Assembly: GCA_025927835.1 (NCBI GenBank)
Contig: JAICKR010000007.1
Coordinates: forward strand, 1 to 42,311
Reading direction: 5' to 3'
Length of the DNA: 42,311 nucleotides
Origin: Jatrophihabitans sp.
GTDB lineage: Bacteria > Actinomycetota > Actinomycetes > Mycobacteriales > Jatrophihabitantaceae
Shown piece after piece: positions 1 through 7,247 of the stretch. The translations under genes were made by a program, and so were the position numbers. Numbering within the stretch: the first letter of the stretch is position 1; every line of letters begins with the position of its first letter. A model generated the notes under the pieces. That model ran no database searches and was not told the DNA's origin. It was given only the letters and a program-made list of their open reading frames with translations.

Positions 1-638
1 CCAAGCACCGCGGGCTGTCCATGTTCGTCGTGCCGACCGACGCCGCCGGGTTCTCCTGGACGCCGGTGCGCACGATGGCCGGCGTGACGACCAGCGCGAC
101 GTACTACTCCGACGTGCGGGTGCCGGCATCCTCGGTCGTCGGCGAGCTCAACGGCGGCTGGGCACTGATCACCAACCAGCTCAACCACGAGCGCGTGGCG
201 CTGACGTCCGCGGCGCCGATCACGACCGCGCTGCACGAGGTGCGCGACTGGGCGCAGCACACGAAACTGCCGGACGGCCGTCGGGTGATCGACCAGGAGT
301 GGGTGCAGATCCATCTCGCCCGGGTGCACGCAAAGGTGCAGTTCCTGCGGCTGAAGAACTGGCAGGTCGCTTCTGGCACCGGGCACGTCGGACCGGCCGA
401 TGCGTCGGCCACGAAGGTGTTCGGCACCGAGTTCGCGACCGAGGCCTACCGGCTGCTGATGGAGGTGCTCGGCGCCAACGCGGTGGTGCGGCCCGGATCC
501 CCCGCCGCCATGTTGCAGGGCCGGGTCGAGCGGATGCACCGATCGTCGCTGATCCTGACCTTCGGCGGCGGCACGAACGAGGTGCAGCGCGACATCATCG
601 CCGGTGTCGGGCTACGGCTGCCCGCGAGCGGGAGGTAG
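1..638 (+). CDS. fadE26: Sterol side-chain acyl-CoA dehydrogenase alpha subunit (FadE26/ChsE4-like), 5' truncated by window edge
   Basis: This is the C-terminal half (about 210 residues; the frame starts at base 3) of an acyl-CoA dehydrogenase. FadE26 pairs with FadE27 in an alpha2-beta2 enzyme that introduces the first double bond in 3-oxocholest-4-en-26-oyl-CoA. The segments KHRGLS, SATYYSDVRVP, TNQLNHERVAL and the C-terminal GGGTNEVQRDII match mycobacterial FadE26 closely. The Glu in NHERV lies where the isovaleryl-CoA dehydrogenase type carries its catalytic base, so this is probably the catalytic subunit. The next gene starts 4 bases after the stop, indicating co-translation. FadE28/29-type subunits are the alternative, but the wording and the partner favour FadE26. 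The start and N-terminal domain lie outside the window. Confidence 0.88.
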   Translation, partial: KHRGLSMFVVPTDAAGFSWTPVRTMAGVTTSATYYSDVRVPASSVVGELNGGWALITNQLNHERVALTSAAPITTALHEVRDWAQHTKLPDGRRVIDQEWVQIHLARVHAKVQFLRLKNWQVASGTGHVGPADASATKVFGTEFATEAYRLLMEVLGANAVVRPGSPAAMLQGRVERMHRSSLILTFGGGTNEVQRDIIAGVGLRLPASGR

Positions 639-642
639 TCAC

Positions 643-1743
643 GTGGATTTCGAACTGCGTGAATCTCAGGTCGAGCTCGCGTCGCTGACGCGCCAGATCC
701 TCGAGGACAAGGTGACCCCGGAGCGGCTGCGTGCACTCGCGCCGCCCTACTTCGACCGCGACCTGTGGTCGGCGTTGTCATCCGCGGGTGTTGTCGCGGC
801 GGCGCTGCCCGAGACCATCGGCGGCGGCGGGTTGGACTTCCTCGAGCAGTGCAGCGTGCTCATCGAGATCGGCCGCTCGGTAGCGCCGGTCCCCTACCTG
901 CCGACCGTCCTCGGCGCGGCGGCGCTCGGCTACTTCGGCACCGACGAGCAGCGCAGCACCTGGGCCGTACCGGCGGCGTCCGGTTCCGCGGTTCTTGCAC
1001 TCGCGCTCGCCGAGGAGCTCAACGACGACCCCGAGTCGCCACAGACGATCGCCGAGCAGGACGGCGCCGGCTGGCGGCTCACCGGCGCGAAGGCGGTCGT
1101 GGCCTACGGCGAGGTCGCGGACGCGTTGCTGGTGACCGCAGCCGCGCCGACCGGGCCGGCACTGTTCGTGGTGCTGCCGTCCGACCCGGGCGTCACGCTG
1201 ACCCCCGAGCGGCTCGGCGACGGCGACACCGCCGTCAGCCTGGACCTCGCCAACGTGTCGCTCGGTGCCGAGCGGCTGGTGCCGGGGGCCGACGTCGCGC
1301 ATTGGCTCGTCGCCCGCAACACCGTCGCGCTAGCCGCCCACCAGACCGGCGTCCTCGAACAGGCGTTGGCGCTCACCGCGTCCTACGCACGGGAGCGCAT
1401 TCAGTTCGGTCGCCCGATCGGCTCGTTCCAGGCCGTCGGGCAACGGCTCGCGGATGCCTACATCGACGTCGAGGCGGTGCGCCTGACGATGTGGGAGGCG
1501 GCGTGGCGCATCGCGTCCGCGCTGTCGTGCCCGACCGAGATCGCCACCGCGAAGTTCTGGGCCGCGGACGCGGGACATCGGGTGGCGCACACCGCGGTGC
1601 ACGTGCACGGCGGCACCGGCATCGACCTCGACGCGGCGACACATCGATATTTCACCGCGGCGAAGCGCACCGAGTTCGACCTCGGCGGCGCGACCGCGCA
1701 GCTGCGCCGGCTCGGCGCAGAGTTGGCCGCCACGCCGGCCTGA
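643..1743 (+). CDS. fadE27: Sterol side-chain acyl-CoA dehydrogenase beta subunit (FadE27/ChsE5-like)
   Basis: This 366-residue acyl-CoA dehydrogenase is the likely partner of the upstream FadE26 in 3-oxocholest-4-en-26-oyl-CoA dehydrogenation. The GTG at 643 is chosen because GGAGGTAG (631-638) precedes it and the family begins VDFxxxxxQ. The C-terminal half carries the FAD-contact segment RIQFGRPIGSFQAVGQRLAD and HGGTGID. Where the alpha subunit has NHERV this protein has RNTVAL, so the catalytic Glu is missing, as expected for the subunit that contributes flavin binding rather than the base. The end, LAATPA, resembles mycobacterial FadE27. A GC-rich hairpin follows the stop. Confidence 0.88.
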   Translation: MDFELRESQVELASLTRQILEDKVTPERLRALAPPYFDRDLWSALSSAGVVAAALPETIGGGGLDFLEQCSVLIEIGRSVAPVPYLPTVLGAAALGYFGTDEQRSTWAVPAASGSAVLALALAEELNDDPESPQTIAEQDGAGWRLTGAKAVVAYGEVADALLVTAAAPTGPALFVVLPSDPGVTLTPERLGDGDTAVSLDLANVSLGAERLVPGADVAHWLVARNTVALAAHQTGVLEQALALTASYARERIQFGRPIGSFQAVGQRLADAYIDVEAVRLTMWEAAWRIASALSCPTEIATAKFWAADAGHRVAHTAVHVHGGTGIDLDAATHRYFTAAKRTEFDLGGATAQLRRLGAELAATPA

Positions 1744-1763
1744 CTGTCCCGCCCGACTGTCCC

Positions 1764-1791
1764 GCCTGCCGGTCGGCGCAACCCGGCGGGC
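1764..1791. terminator. GC-rich hairpin between convergent genes
   Basis: GCCTGCCGG (1764-1772) pairs with CCGGCGGGC (1783-1791), a 9-bp stem with one T-G wobble around a 10-base loop. It sits between the stop of fadE27 and the stop of the convergent helical-protein gene, so it could end transcription from both sides. There is no T tract, which is common in actinobacteria. The copy of GACTGTCCCGCC just upstream is a short direct repeat of no known role. Confidence 0.5.
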
Positions 1792-1795
1792 CGGC

Positions 1796-2302
1796 TCAGA
1801 GCTTGGCCAGATCGGCTCGGATCTCGTTGTAGTAGGACGCCGCAGCCTTGATCGACTCGATGGCCGGCCGGACGGCCGCCTGCTCCATGCCCAGATAATC
1901 GGTGTCGTTCTTCCCGTAGAACGTGGTCAACGCGAAGATGTACTTCGAGCTGAACAGCTCGAACGCACGCATCGACGCCAGCCGCTTCTCCGCGAGCTTG
2001 GCGCGGAACTCCTTGCCGGTCGGGTAGGAGGCCAGCACCTTCGGATTGCTGCCTTCCTTGTACAAGGTGTTCAGATCCTTGAGCACCACCTTGGCGTCCT
2101 TGAGGAGCTTCCCCATGCCCGGCACGTACTCGCCCGTCACGCGCTTCTTCTGCGCGTCGGTCAGACCCTTGTTGGTCTTGACGTAGGCGGCCCAGTACTT
2201 CGCCGCACCCGGCCCCTTGCGCAGCAGGTCTTCGAGCTTGCCGTCGAGCGTGGTGATGGTCATCAGTGCGGTCTGCAACTTCTTCTTGTCGGCATCGTTC
2301 AC
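1796..2302 (-). CDS. Lysine-rich helical protein of unknown function
   Basis: I do not recognise this 168-residue protein. It is rich in Lys, Ala and Leu, has no Cys, no signal peptide and no membrane segment, and reads as mainly alpha-helical (for example KKLQTAL near the start and LLKDAKVVLKDLNTLYKEG in the middle). The GTG at 2302 is preferred because GGGGGAAC stands 6 bases before it; an ATG at 2317 in the same frame lacks a ribosome-binding site. Aromatic residues cluster near the C-terminal third (FELFSSKYIFALTTFYG). It is convergent with fadE27 and divergent from a YchJ-like gene. In style it resembles the helical proteins at 14333-14980, though I see no clear alignment. Confidence 0.72.
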   Translation of the reverse strand: MNDADKKKLQTALMTITTLDGKLEDLLRKGPGAAKYWAAYVKTNKGLTDAQKKRVTGEYVPGMGKLLKDAKVVLKDLNTLYKEGSNPKVLASYPTGKEFRAKLAEKRLASMRAFELFSSKYIFALTTFYGKNDTDYLGMEQAAVRPAIESIKAAASYYNEIRADLAKL

Positions 2303-2427
2303 GGCTTGTTCCCCCATACGAGCGAATCGGATCGCGACACCGGCGACGGAGCGCGTTGACCGAACGATCGTCGGGCGAACCAGGCCCCGATGCAACTTCA
2401 ACTCCTGCACAGGGCCCTGTCCGAGCG

Positions 2428-2784
2428 ATGAGAGGCGCCGCAGAGGTTTGCGAGTATTGCCCGGTGCCCAACCGAGACTGGCCGGTCACGGCCGAAGCGC
2501 TGATGCGCTCCCGGTTCGAGGCGTTTCGCGACGCGGACAGCGAGTGGTTGCTCGCGTCCTGGCATCCCTCGACCCGCCCGGACTCGATCGACCTCGCTGA
2601 CAACCCGACGTGGCGAGGGCTGCAGATCGTCGACGTGGTCGACGGCGCATCCACGGACCCGACCGGCGTGGTCGAGTTCCGCGCCACGTACGTGGCAGGT
2701 CCGGGCGATGTCCGGGTGCTGCACGAACGCTCACGCTTCGTCCGCGACGGCGGCCGCTGGTACTACGTGGACGCCGAGGCGTGA
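2428..2784 (+). CDS. YchJ-like (UPF0225) NTF2-fold protein with reduced SEC-C motif
   Basis: This 118-residue protein has the hallmarks of the YchJ family: TAEALMRSRFEAF, LLASWHPSTRPDS, VEFRATY, LHERSRFVRDGGRWYYVD, which together form the NTF2-like domain. Typical members begin with a Cys-rich SEC-C metal-binding motif (CPCGS..CC). Here only CEYC (residues 8-11) remains, so metal binding through SEC-C is doubtful. The ATG at 2428 is the only start that leaves a family-like N-terminus; no strong ribosome-binding site is visible. The cellular role of YchJ proteins is not established. The gene is divergent from the helical-protein gene, with about 125 bases between starts. Confidence 0.75.
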   Translation: MRGAAEVCEYCPVPNRDWPVTAEALMRSRFEAFRDADSEWLLASWHPSTRPDSIDLADNPTWRGLQIVDVVDGASTDPTGVVEFRATYVAGPGDVRVLHERSRFVRDGGRWYYVDAEA

Positions 2785-2842
2785 GCGGGTCGGCGGCGAG
2801 CTGTGCCGGCCGCGGCGAGTGGACGCCACGGCCGGCGTCGGC

Positions 2843-3295
2843 TCACGTGCCCATGCCGTCCTCGACCTTGACGAACGTGAGGTCCTTGTCGAACTTGACG
2901 GTGACCTGCTTGCCGCTCGAGTTCGTCATGTGCACCTCGTAGGCGGCGTCGCCGGAGTCGGTCTCGATCTTGTCGATGGTGCCGCCGGTAACGTGCTCGA
3001 GCGCCGCGGCACGCAGCGTCGCTGCCTTCGTGCCGGTCACCACGGTTTCGTCGGGGTTCTGCCCACCGGGACCGCCGTGGCCGCCCGGCCCGCCCCGCGG
3101 CGCCTGGCCGTTCGGTGCCGCGGGGGCGCCGGACGGCGCGGTCGACGTCGTGCTCGCCGACGACGTGCTGCCGGTGTTGTCGGGCGACGCTGCGTTCGCG
3201 GTGAACGCGGCCGCGCCGATGATGCCCGCGACGGCGCCTCCGCCGATCAACGCGATCGCCTTGATGCGTCGCGAACGTGTGCTGGGGTCGGACAT
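2843..3295 (-). CDS. Membrane-anchored or secreted PepSY-like protein
   Basis: This 150-residue protein starts at ATG 3295 with CCAGGAGGA just upstream. Residues 1-10 are basic, followed by one hydrophobic segment (IALIGGGAVAGIIGAAAF) that ends at an AXA-like site (TANAAS), so it is either cleaved by signal peptidase or stays anchored. A low-complexity Ser/Thr/Pro/Gly linker with GGPGGHGGPGG follows. The C-terminal 65 residues (from DETVVTG, through ALEHVTGGTIDKIETDSGD, YEVHMTNSSGKQVTVKFD) look like a PepSY-type domain, a small extracytoplasmic fold often found on envelope proteins. Its partner is unknown. Confidence 0.78.
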   Translation of the reverse strand: MSDPSTRSRRIKAIALIGGGAVAGIIGAAAFTANAASPDNTGSTSSASTTSTAPSGAPAAPNGQAPRGGPGGHGGPGGQNPDETVVTGTKAATLRAAALEHVTGGTIDKIETDSGDAAYEVHMTNSSGKQVTVKFDKDLTFVKVEDGMGT

Positions 3296-3408
3296 GGTTC
3301 CTCCTGGGGTTGGTCGCCGGTGCGACGGTGTGCGTCCCGCCGTGCCTGTCAGAGGGACGTCCCACACCATCGGCCCGGGCGGCTCAACCCGGCCCCATCG
3401 CGACCTCA

Positions 3409-3425
3409 AGTCCTCGCTAAGGACT
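3409..3425. promoter_or_regulatory. Inverted repeat upstream of the PepSY-like gene
   Basis: AGTCCT (3409-3414) and AGGACT (3420-3425) form a perfect 6-bp inverted repeat with a 5-base spacer, about 115 bases upstream of the leftward PepSY-like start. It could be an operator or a small transcript hairpin. No regulator can be assigned. Confidence 0.25.
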
Positions 3426-3433
3426 GCTGTCCG

Positions 3434-3539
3434 CTTGATGAGATCGCTGCGAAGCCGGCAGGCGGGGTAAGCGCGGTACAGCAAGGACGAGGTCGAGGCG
3501 TTGTTCTTGCGCGTGACCGCCGGCCGGCCCCGCGGTTGA
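3434..3539 (+). pseudogene. Possible remnant of a BldC/excisionase-like helix-turn-helix gene
   Basis: Translation of 3434-3466 gives LDEIAAKPAGG, and after a frame change 3474-3539 gives RYSKDEVEALFLRV followed by TAGRPRG and a stop. Together these resemble the end of small MerR/BldC-type DNA-binding proteins (..P.GG.RRYS.DEVEALL..). An in-frame TAA at 3468 and the shift of frame mean no intact product is possible. The N-terminal helix-turn-helix part is not visible. This is a weak call from a short stretch. Confidence 0.22.
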
Positions 3540-3542
3540 GCG

Positions 3543-3725
3543 TCAGCGCGCTAGTTGCTCGGCGTGCGTCTGGTGCTCGGCGTGAGTTCGGCAGAAGTGC
3601 CCGTCGCAGGCTGGGCAGGTGACCCGGGCGGTCCCGCGGCAGTCTTCGCGCTCGCAGCCGCCGTACAGATTGGTCGGACCGTACTTCGGAGCTGGCGTGG
3701 TGACGGGCGGTTTTGCGGATGGCAT
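3543..3725 (-). CDS. Small zinc-finger-like protein
   Basis: This 60-residue product has closely spaced metal ligands in its second half: Cys-x4-Cys, then CPAC, FCRTH and HQTH, a pattern fit for one or two bound zinc ions (B-box- or AN1-like spacing). The first 20 residues are Pro/Lys-rich and probably disordered. The ATG at 3725 has no clear ribosome-binding site. The region upstream holds two palindromes shared with the divergent flavin-enzyme gene, so the two may be co-regulated. The Cys/His order supports a real gene, but its small size keeps confidence moderate. Confidence 0.45.
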   Translation of the reverse strand: MPSAKPPVTTPAPKYGPTNLYGGCEREDCRGTARVTCPACDGHFCRTHAEHQTHAEQLAR

Positions 3726-3755
3726 GGGTACATCATCGCGCAGACGCTCAGACCT

Positions 3756-3769
3756 CGTTCAGCTGAACG
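3756..3769. promoter_or_regulatory. 14-bp perfect palindrome, putative operator
   Basis: CGTTCAGCTGAACG is a perfect palindrome in the divergent promoter region between the zinc-finger gene (start 3725) and the nitronate-monooxygenase-like gene (start 3853). It lies 5 bases from a second, 19-bp palindrome. No regulator is encoded next to it. Confidence 0.45.
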
Positions 3770-3774
3770 CGTTT

Positions 3775-3793
3775 CCTCAAGTTTGACTTGAGG
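3775..3793. promoter_or_regulatory. 19-bp palindrome resembling a SoxR/MerR-family operator
   Basis: CCTCAAGT-TTG-ACTTGAGG is an 8-bp perfect inverted repeat with a 3-base centre. Written as CTCAA-N7-TTGAG it uses the same arms as the enterobacterial SoxR box (CCTCAAGTTAACTTGAGG), which is one base shorter. The same arms and spacing occur at 37890-37906 before the MerR gene of this window. MerR-family operators normally lie in long -35/-10 spacers. The site is 60 bases upstream of a flavin-dependent enzyme gene. Confidence 0.5.
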
Positions 3794-3852
3794 GTTGTTC
3801 CTCGCGTCCCGGACGGCTACTGGCGTGGGACCGCAGCGGGCAGACTCGGAAC

Positions 3853-4839
3853 GTGGACCTGCTCGACCGCGTCGGACTGGAGCATCCCGTCGCGCAGGCG
3901 GGCATGGGCGGCGGCGTGGTGGACGCGGCGCTGGCCGGCGCAGTCTCCGCGGCCGGGGCGCTGGGCACGATCGGGCTGCTGTCGCCGCGGGCCATGCACC
4001 GCGAGATCGGCCGCGCCCGGGAACTGGCGCCGGGCAGGCCGGTCGCGGCGAATCTGCTCGTCCCGTTCACGCACGCGGCACACGTCGCCGCCTGCATCGA
4101 CGCGGGCGCCGCGCTCGTGGTGTTCCACGGCGGCAGCGGTCAGCGCTGGTTCGAGACGTTGCGTACGGCGGGCATCCCTGTGCTGTGCACGGTCGGCAGC
4201 GTCGCGCAGGCCAGGAAGGCGCTGGCCGTAGGCGTGGACGGGCTGGTCGTGCAAGGTGTCGAGGCCGGGGGGCATCTCATGGGTACCGAGCCGCTGGCCG
4301 AACTGCTCCCCCGGATCCGCGAGCTCGACCGGGGCCTCCCCCTGCTCGCCGCCGGGGGGATCGCCGAGCGCAGTGACGTCGTCCGCGTATTGAACGCCGG
4401 CGCGACGGTCGCGGTTGCCGGCACGCGATTCCTGCTCACCTCGGAGGCGAAGGCGCACCCGGAGTACCAGCAGCGTCTGTTGCACGCCGAGCGCACGCTG
4501 CGCACCATGCTCTTCGGCGTCGGCTGGCCGCTCGCGCACCGGGTCGTGCCGAACGCCGCGACCGAGCGCTGGTGCGGCCCGGAGGGCGAGGTGCGTGCGT
4601 CCATCCGCCTCGCGGGGCGGGCGTCCGCGCTCGTGTCGCGGGCCTTGCCGGCATCCGCGGGCAACGCGATGGCGCGGGTCCAGCGTGCGAATGTCCCGCT
4701 GTTCGGGCCGACGCTGCCGATCGTCGGCATGCCCGACGACGCCGTCGACCGCACCGCGCTCTACGCCGGCGAGACGGCGCTGCGCATCACCGACATAGTC
4801 AGCGCGCGCGAGGTGGTGTCCCAGCTGTGCGGATCGTGA
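3853..4839 (+). CDS. Nitronate monooxygenase / enoyl-reductase-like FMN-barrel protein
   Basis: This 328-residue protein belongs to the NMO/2-nitropropane dioxygenase TIM-barrel family. Family features seen in order are the N-terminal substrate loop HPVAQAGMGGG, the flavin-phosphate region VVQGVEAGGHLMG, LLAAGGIAER and VAVAGTRFLLTSEA. The GTG at 3853 is used because the family alignment starts a few residues before HPVAQAGM. Members oxidise nitronates or act as flavin-dependent reductases or dehydrogenases on acyl-CoA-like substrates (IpdC in this window is one), so the substrate cannot be given. Its 3' end overlaps the next gene by 13 bases. The two palindromes upstream suggest it is regulated. 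Confidence 0.82.
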   Translation: MDLLDRVGLEHPVAQAGMGGGVVDAALAGAVSAAGALGTIGLLSPRAMHREIGRARELAPGRPVAANLLVPFTHAAHVAACIDAGAALVVFHGGSGQRWFETLRTAGIPVLCTVGSVAQARKALAVGVDGLVVQGVEAGGHLMGTEPLAELLPRIRELDRGLPLLAAGGIAERSDVVRVLNAGATVAVAGTRFLLTSEAKAHPEYQQRLLHAERTLRTMLFGVGWPLAHRVVPNAATERWCGPEGEVRASIRLAGRASALVSRALPASAGNAMARVQRANVPLFGPTLPIVGMPDDAVDRTALYAGETALRITDIVSAREVVSQLCGS

Positions 4840-5531
4840 CGTTCAACATCCGGCACGGCGCACCGAAGGATGACTATCGCGGGCTGCCGCACGTCCTCGC
4901 CGAGGCCTGCGCCGGGCTGGACGCGGACATTCTCGCGCTGCAGGAGGTGGACGTGGACCTGCCCCGTTCGCAACGCGCCGACCTGGCCAAGGTCGTCGCA
5001 GACGCAACGGGCATGGCGTACCACTTCGCGAAGGCGCGCATGCACAACTACCGTGGCAAGTACGGCAACGCGCTGCTCGTGCGGGGCACGATCAGCGACG
5101 TCGAGGTCGTGCGGCTGACCGGCGACCACCGGCACAGCCTCACGATCGGCAGCATCGTCCTGCATCCGTTCCGCGAGCCACGCAACGCGATCATCGCCAC
5201 CGCGACCGTCGACGGCCGGCGGCTGTCCGTCGCGGCGGGCCACTTCGCCACCGAGCCGCGCGTGCGACAACGGCAGCTCACGACGACTGCCGACCACCTG
5301 ACCCGGCGGGAGCAACCGCGCGTCCTGCTCGGCGACTTCAACATCGGTTGGGCTCAGGCGGCCCGCTGGCTCGAGCCCTACAACCTGCGACTTGCTGAGA
5401 GCGACGGCGTAGGTACACAGGACGGCATCGACCACGTCGCAATCGACGGATTCGATGTCGAGCATGTCGAGACGCGCTGGCTGCCGATCAGCGACCATGC
5501 CGCCAAGATCGTGGACGTCAGCTGGGGTTAG
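4827..5531 (+). CDS. Endonuclease/exonuclease/phosphatase family protein
   Basis: This 234-residue protein has the EEP-fold motifs in order: RIVTFNIRHG at the N-terminus, LALQEVD (metal-binding Glu), NALLVRG, GHFATEP, LLGDFNIG (catalytic Asp/Asn) and a C-terminal SDHA motif containing the catalytic Asp-His. All key residues of a Mg-dependent phosphoesterase are present. The GTG at 4827 is chosen because it gives MRIVTFN, the usual family start; it overlaps the preceding gene by 13 bases, so translation is probably coupled. The substrate could be nucleic acid, a phospholipid or an inositol phosphate. No signal peptide is seen, so it is probably cytoplasmic. Confidence 0.82.
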   Translation: MRIVTFNIRHGAPKDDYRGLPHVLAEACAGLDADILALQEVDVDLPRSQRADLAKVVADATGMAYHFAKARMHNYRGKYGNALLVRGTISDVEVVRLTGDHRHSLTIGSIVLHPFREPRNAIIATATVDGRRLSVAAGHFATEPRVRQRQLTTTADHLTRREQPRVLLGDFNIGWAQAARWLEPYNLRLAESDGVGTQDGIDHVAIDGFDVEHVETRWLPISDHAAKIVDVSWG

Positions 5532-5540
5532 GGTCCGATC

Positions 5541-5813
5541 ATGTCGGACGACATGGGCGGTGGCCACTGGGCCCAGCAGTCGCCGATCGGGCGGGCCGGC
5601 CGGATCATCACGGCCACTCGCGGCGAAGACGGCCCGGGTGAGGTCGAACTCGAGATCCGCGGCGGCACCGAGGTGTTCATCGCGCGCTCGGCCAAGCCGC
5701 TTGCCAAAGGCACGCCCGTCATCTGCGTGACGACGCTGGGCCCGCGCACCGTGATCGTGCTGCCGTGGCTCGACCCGAAGGAAAGCCTGCTCGACCTGAG
5801 TGAAGAGGAGTAG
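5541..5813 (+). CDS. NfeD-like OB-fold protein without membrane segments
   Basis: This 90-residue protein consists of little more than the C-terminal OB-fold of NfeD: IGRAGRIITATRGEDGPGEVEL, VFIARSAKPLAKGTPVICV and VIVLPWLD. Usual NfeD proteins carry several membrane helices or a protease domain ahead of this fold; none is present. It starts at ATG 5541 and ends 3 bases before the flotillin start. NfeD-flotillin pairs are a common conserved operon in which the OB domain is thought to assist the flotillin assembly. The acidic tail DLSEEE is simple. Confidence 0.72.
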   Translation: MSDDMGGGHWAQQSPIGRAGRIITATRGEDGPGEVELEIRGGTEVFIARSAKPLAKGTPVICVTTLGPRTVIVLPWLDPKESLLDLSEEE

Positions 5814-5816
5814 CAC

Positions 5817-7235
5817 GTGCTCGGTTACAAGGTCCCGTCCGGAAACCAGGCGATGATCGTCTCGGGCGGGCGGTCGAAGGGCACGAGCCCGTTCCGGGTC
5901 ATCGTGGGACACGGGGCTTGGGTGGTCCCAGGCTTTCGGAAGGTCGCCTATCTCGACCTGTCGATGTTCGAGGCGTCGGTCACCGAGACCTGCGTGTCCC
6001 GGCAGGGCATCCCGCTCAAGGTCACGGCGGTCATCGCCGCCAAGGTCGCCTCGGACGAGGCGAGCATCGTGAACGCGGCACAACGCTTCCTCGCCGACCA
6101 GAGCCAGACGGCGACGCTGACCGGCCGCATCTTCGCCGGCCACCTGCGCAGCATCGTCGGCTCGATGACGGTCGAGGACCTGATCACCGAGCGGCAGAAG
6201 TTGGCGACGGAGGTGCTCGACGCGTCGAAGGAGGAGATGGCCCGCATCGGCCTGCTCGTCGACGCGCTGCAGATCAGCGAGATCAGCGACGGCAACTCCG
6301 GCTACATCGCGGCAATGGCCGCGCCGCACACCGCGGCCATCCAGCGGGCCGCGCAGGTGGCTCAGGCCGAGGCCGACCAGGCGTCCGCGCTGGCCCAGCA
6401 GCAGTCGCAGCGCGCGCAGGCGCAGTACGAGCGCGACACCGTCATGGCGCAGGCGGGCTTCAAGGCGGAGCAGGCCGCGGCGCAGTCGCAGGCCGACGCC
6501 GAGGCCGCCAAGGCGCAACAGGCCGCGCTCGCCGCGCAAGCCGCCTACGTCGCGGAGACCGAGTCCGCCCAGGCCAAGGCGGCGCAGAAGGCGGCCCAGG
6601 CGCGCCTCGAAGCCGAGGCGGCGCAGGCCAAGGTCGAGGCGACCACGCAGGCCACGCAGGCGGAAGCGAGCCGGACCGCGGCGCAGGCCAAGCAGACCGC
6701 GCTGGCCGCGCAGGCCGAGTACGAGGCGACCGCCAACGCCGCACGCGCGAAGGCCGAACAGGCCGGCCCGCTCGCGAGCGCGCAGGCCCAGCAGGAGGTC
6801 ATCGACGAGCAGACGAAGGCGGCGCAGAAACGCGCCGACCTGCGCGAGCAGGAGCTCGTCGCCGAGGTCGTGAAGCCGGCGCAGGCCGACGCGGAGAAGC
6901 TCGAGATCCTGGCGCGCGCCGAGGCGAAGAAGGTCGAGCTCGCCGCCGAAGCGATGGCGACGTCCAACCGCGTCGCGCTCGACCAGCTGTTGATCGAGCA
7001 GCTGCCCGACATGGTGCGCGCCGCGGCCAGTGGCCTGCAGGGCGCGCGGCTGACGATCCTGAACGGCACCGAGGGCGTGGGTGAGGTGACGCAGGGCATC
7101 GTCGGTACCGGCATGGCACTGTTCTCGACGGTCAAGGCCATGCTCGCCGACGGCAAGGACGACCCGGACGACAAGGACGCGCCGCCCGCCCTCGACCGCG
7201 GCCGCAGCGAGAAGGACACCGCGCCCGACAGCTGA
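5817..7235 (+). CDS. Flotillin-family SPFH-domain protein
   Basis: This 472-residue protein starts with GTG at 5817. Residues 1-190 are an SPFH/band-7 domain (GYKVPSGNQAMIVSGG, FVT-like VTETCVSRQGIPLKVTAVIAAKV, AAQRFLADQ, GHLRSIVGSMTVEDLI). About residues 190-390 form a long Ala/Gln/Glu-rich coiled coil with EA repeats typical of flotillins, and the end is acidic and low in complexity. Flotillins scaffold membrane microdomains. Bacterial members normally have an N-terminal hydrophobic hairpin; here the N-terminus has no transmembrane stretch, so membrane attachment would have to be peripheral. It follows the NfeD-like gene and precedes an ABC exporter by 12 bases. Confidence 0.85.
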   Translation: MLGYKVPSGNQAMIVSGGRSKGTSPFRVIVGHGAWVVPGFRKVAYLDLSMFEASVTETCVSRQGIPLKVTAVIAAKVASDEASIVNAAQRFLADQSQTATLTGRIFAGHLRSIVGSMTVEDLITERQKLATEVLDASKEEMARIGLLVDALQISEISDGNSGYIAAMAAPHTAAIQRAAQVAQAEADQASALAQQQSQRAQAQYERDTVMAQAGFKAEQAAAQSQADAEAAKAQQAALAAQAAYVAETESAQAKAAQKAAQARLEAEAAQAKVEATTQATQAEASRTAAQAKQTALAAQAEYEATANAARAKAEQAGPLASAQAQQEVIDEQTKAAQKRADLREQELVAEVVKPAQADAEKLEILARAEAKKVELAAEAMATSNRVALDQLLIEQLPDMVRAAASGLQGARLTILNGTEGVGEVTQGIVGTGMALFSTVKAMLADGKDDPDDKDAPPALDRGRSEKDTAPDS

Positions 7236-7247
7236 CATGCTGGCCGC

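Noticed and set aside
3765-3778. KstR-like core AACGCGTT upstream of the nitronate-monooxygenase-like gene
   Set aside because: Only the AACnnGTT core fits; both outer T and A positions fail, and the bases are already part of two better palindromes.
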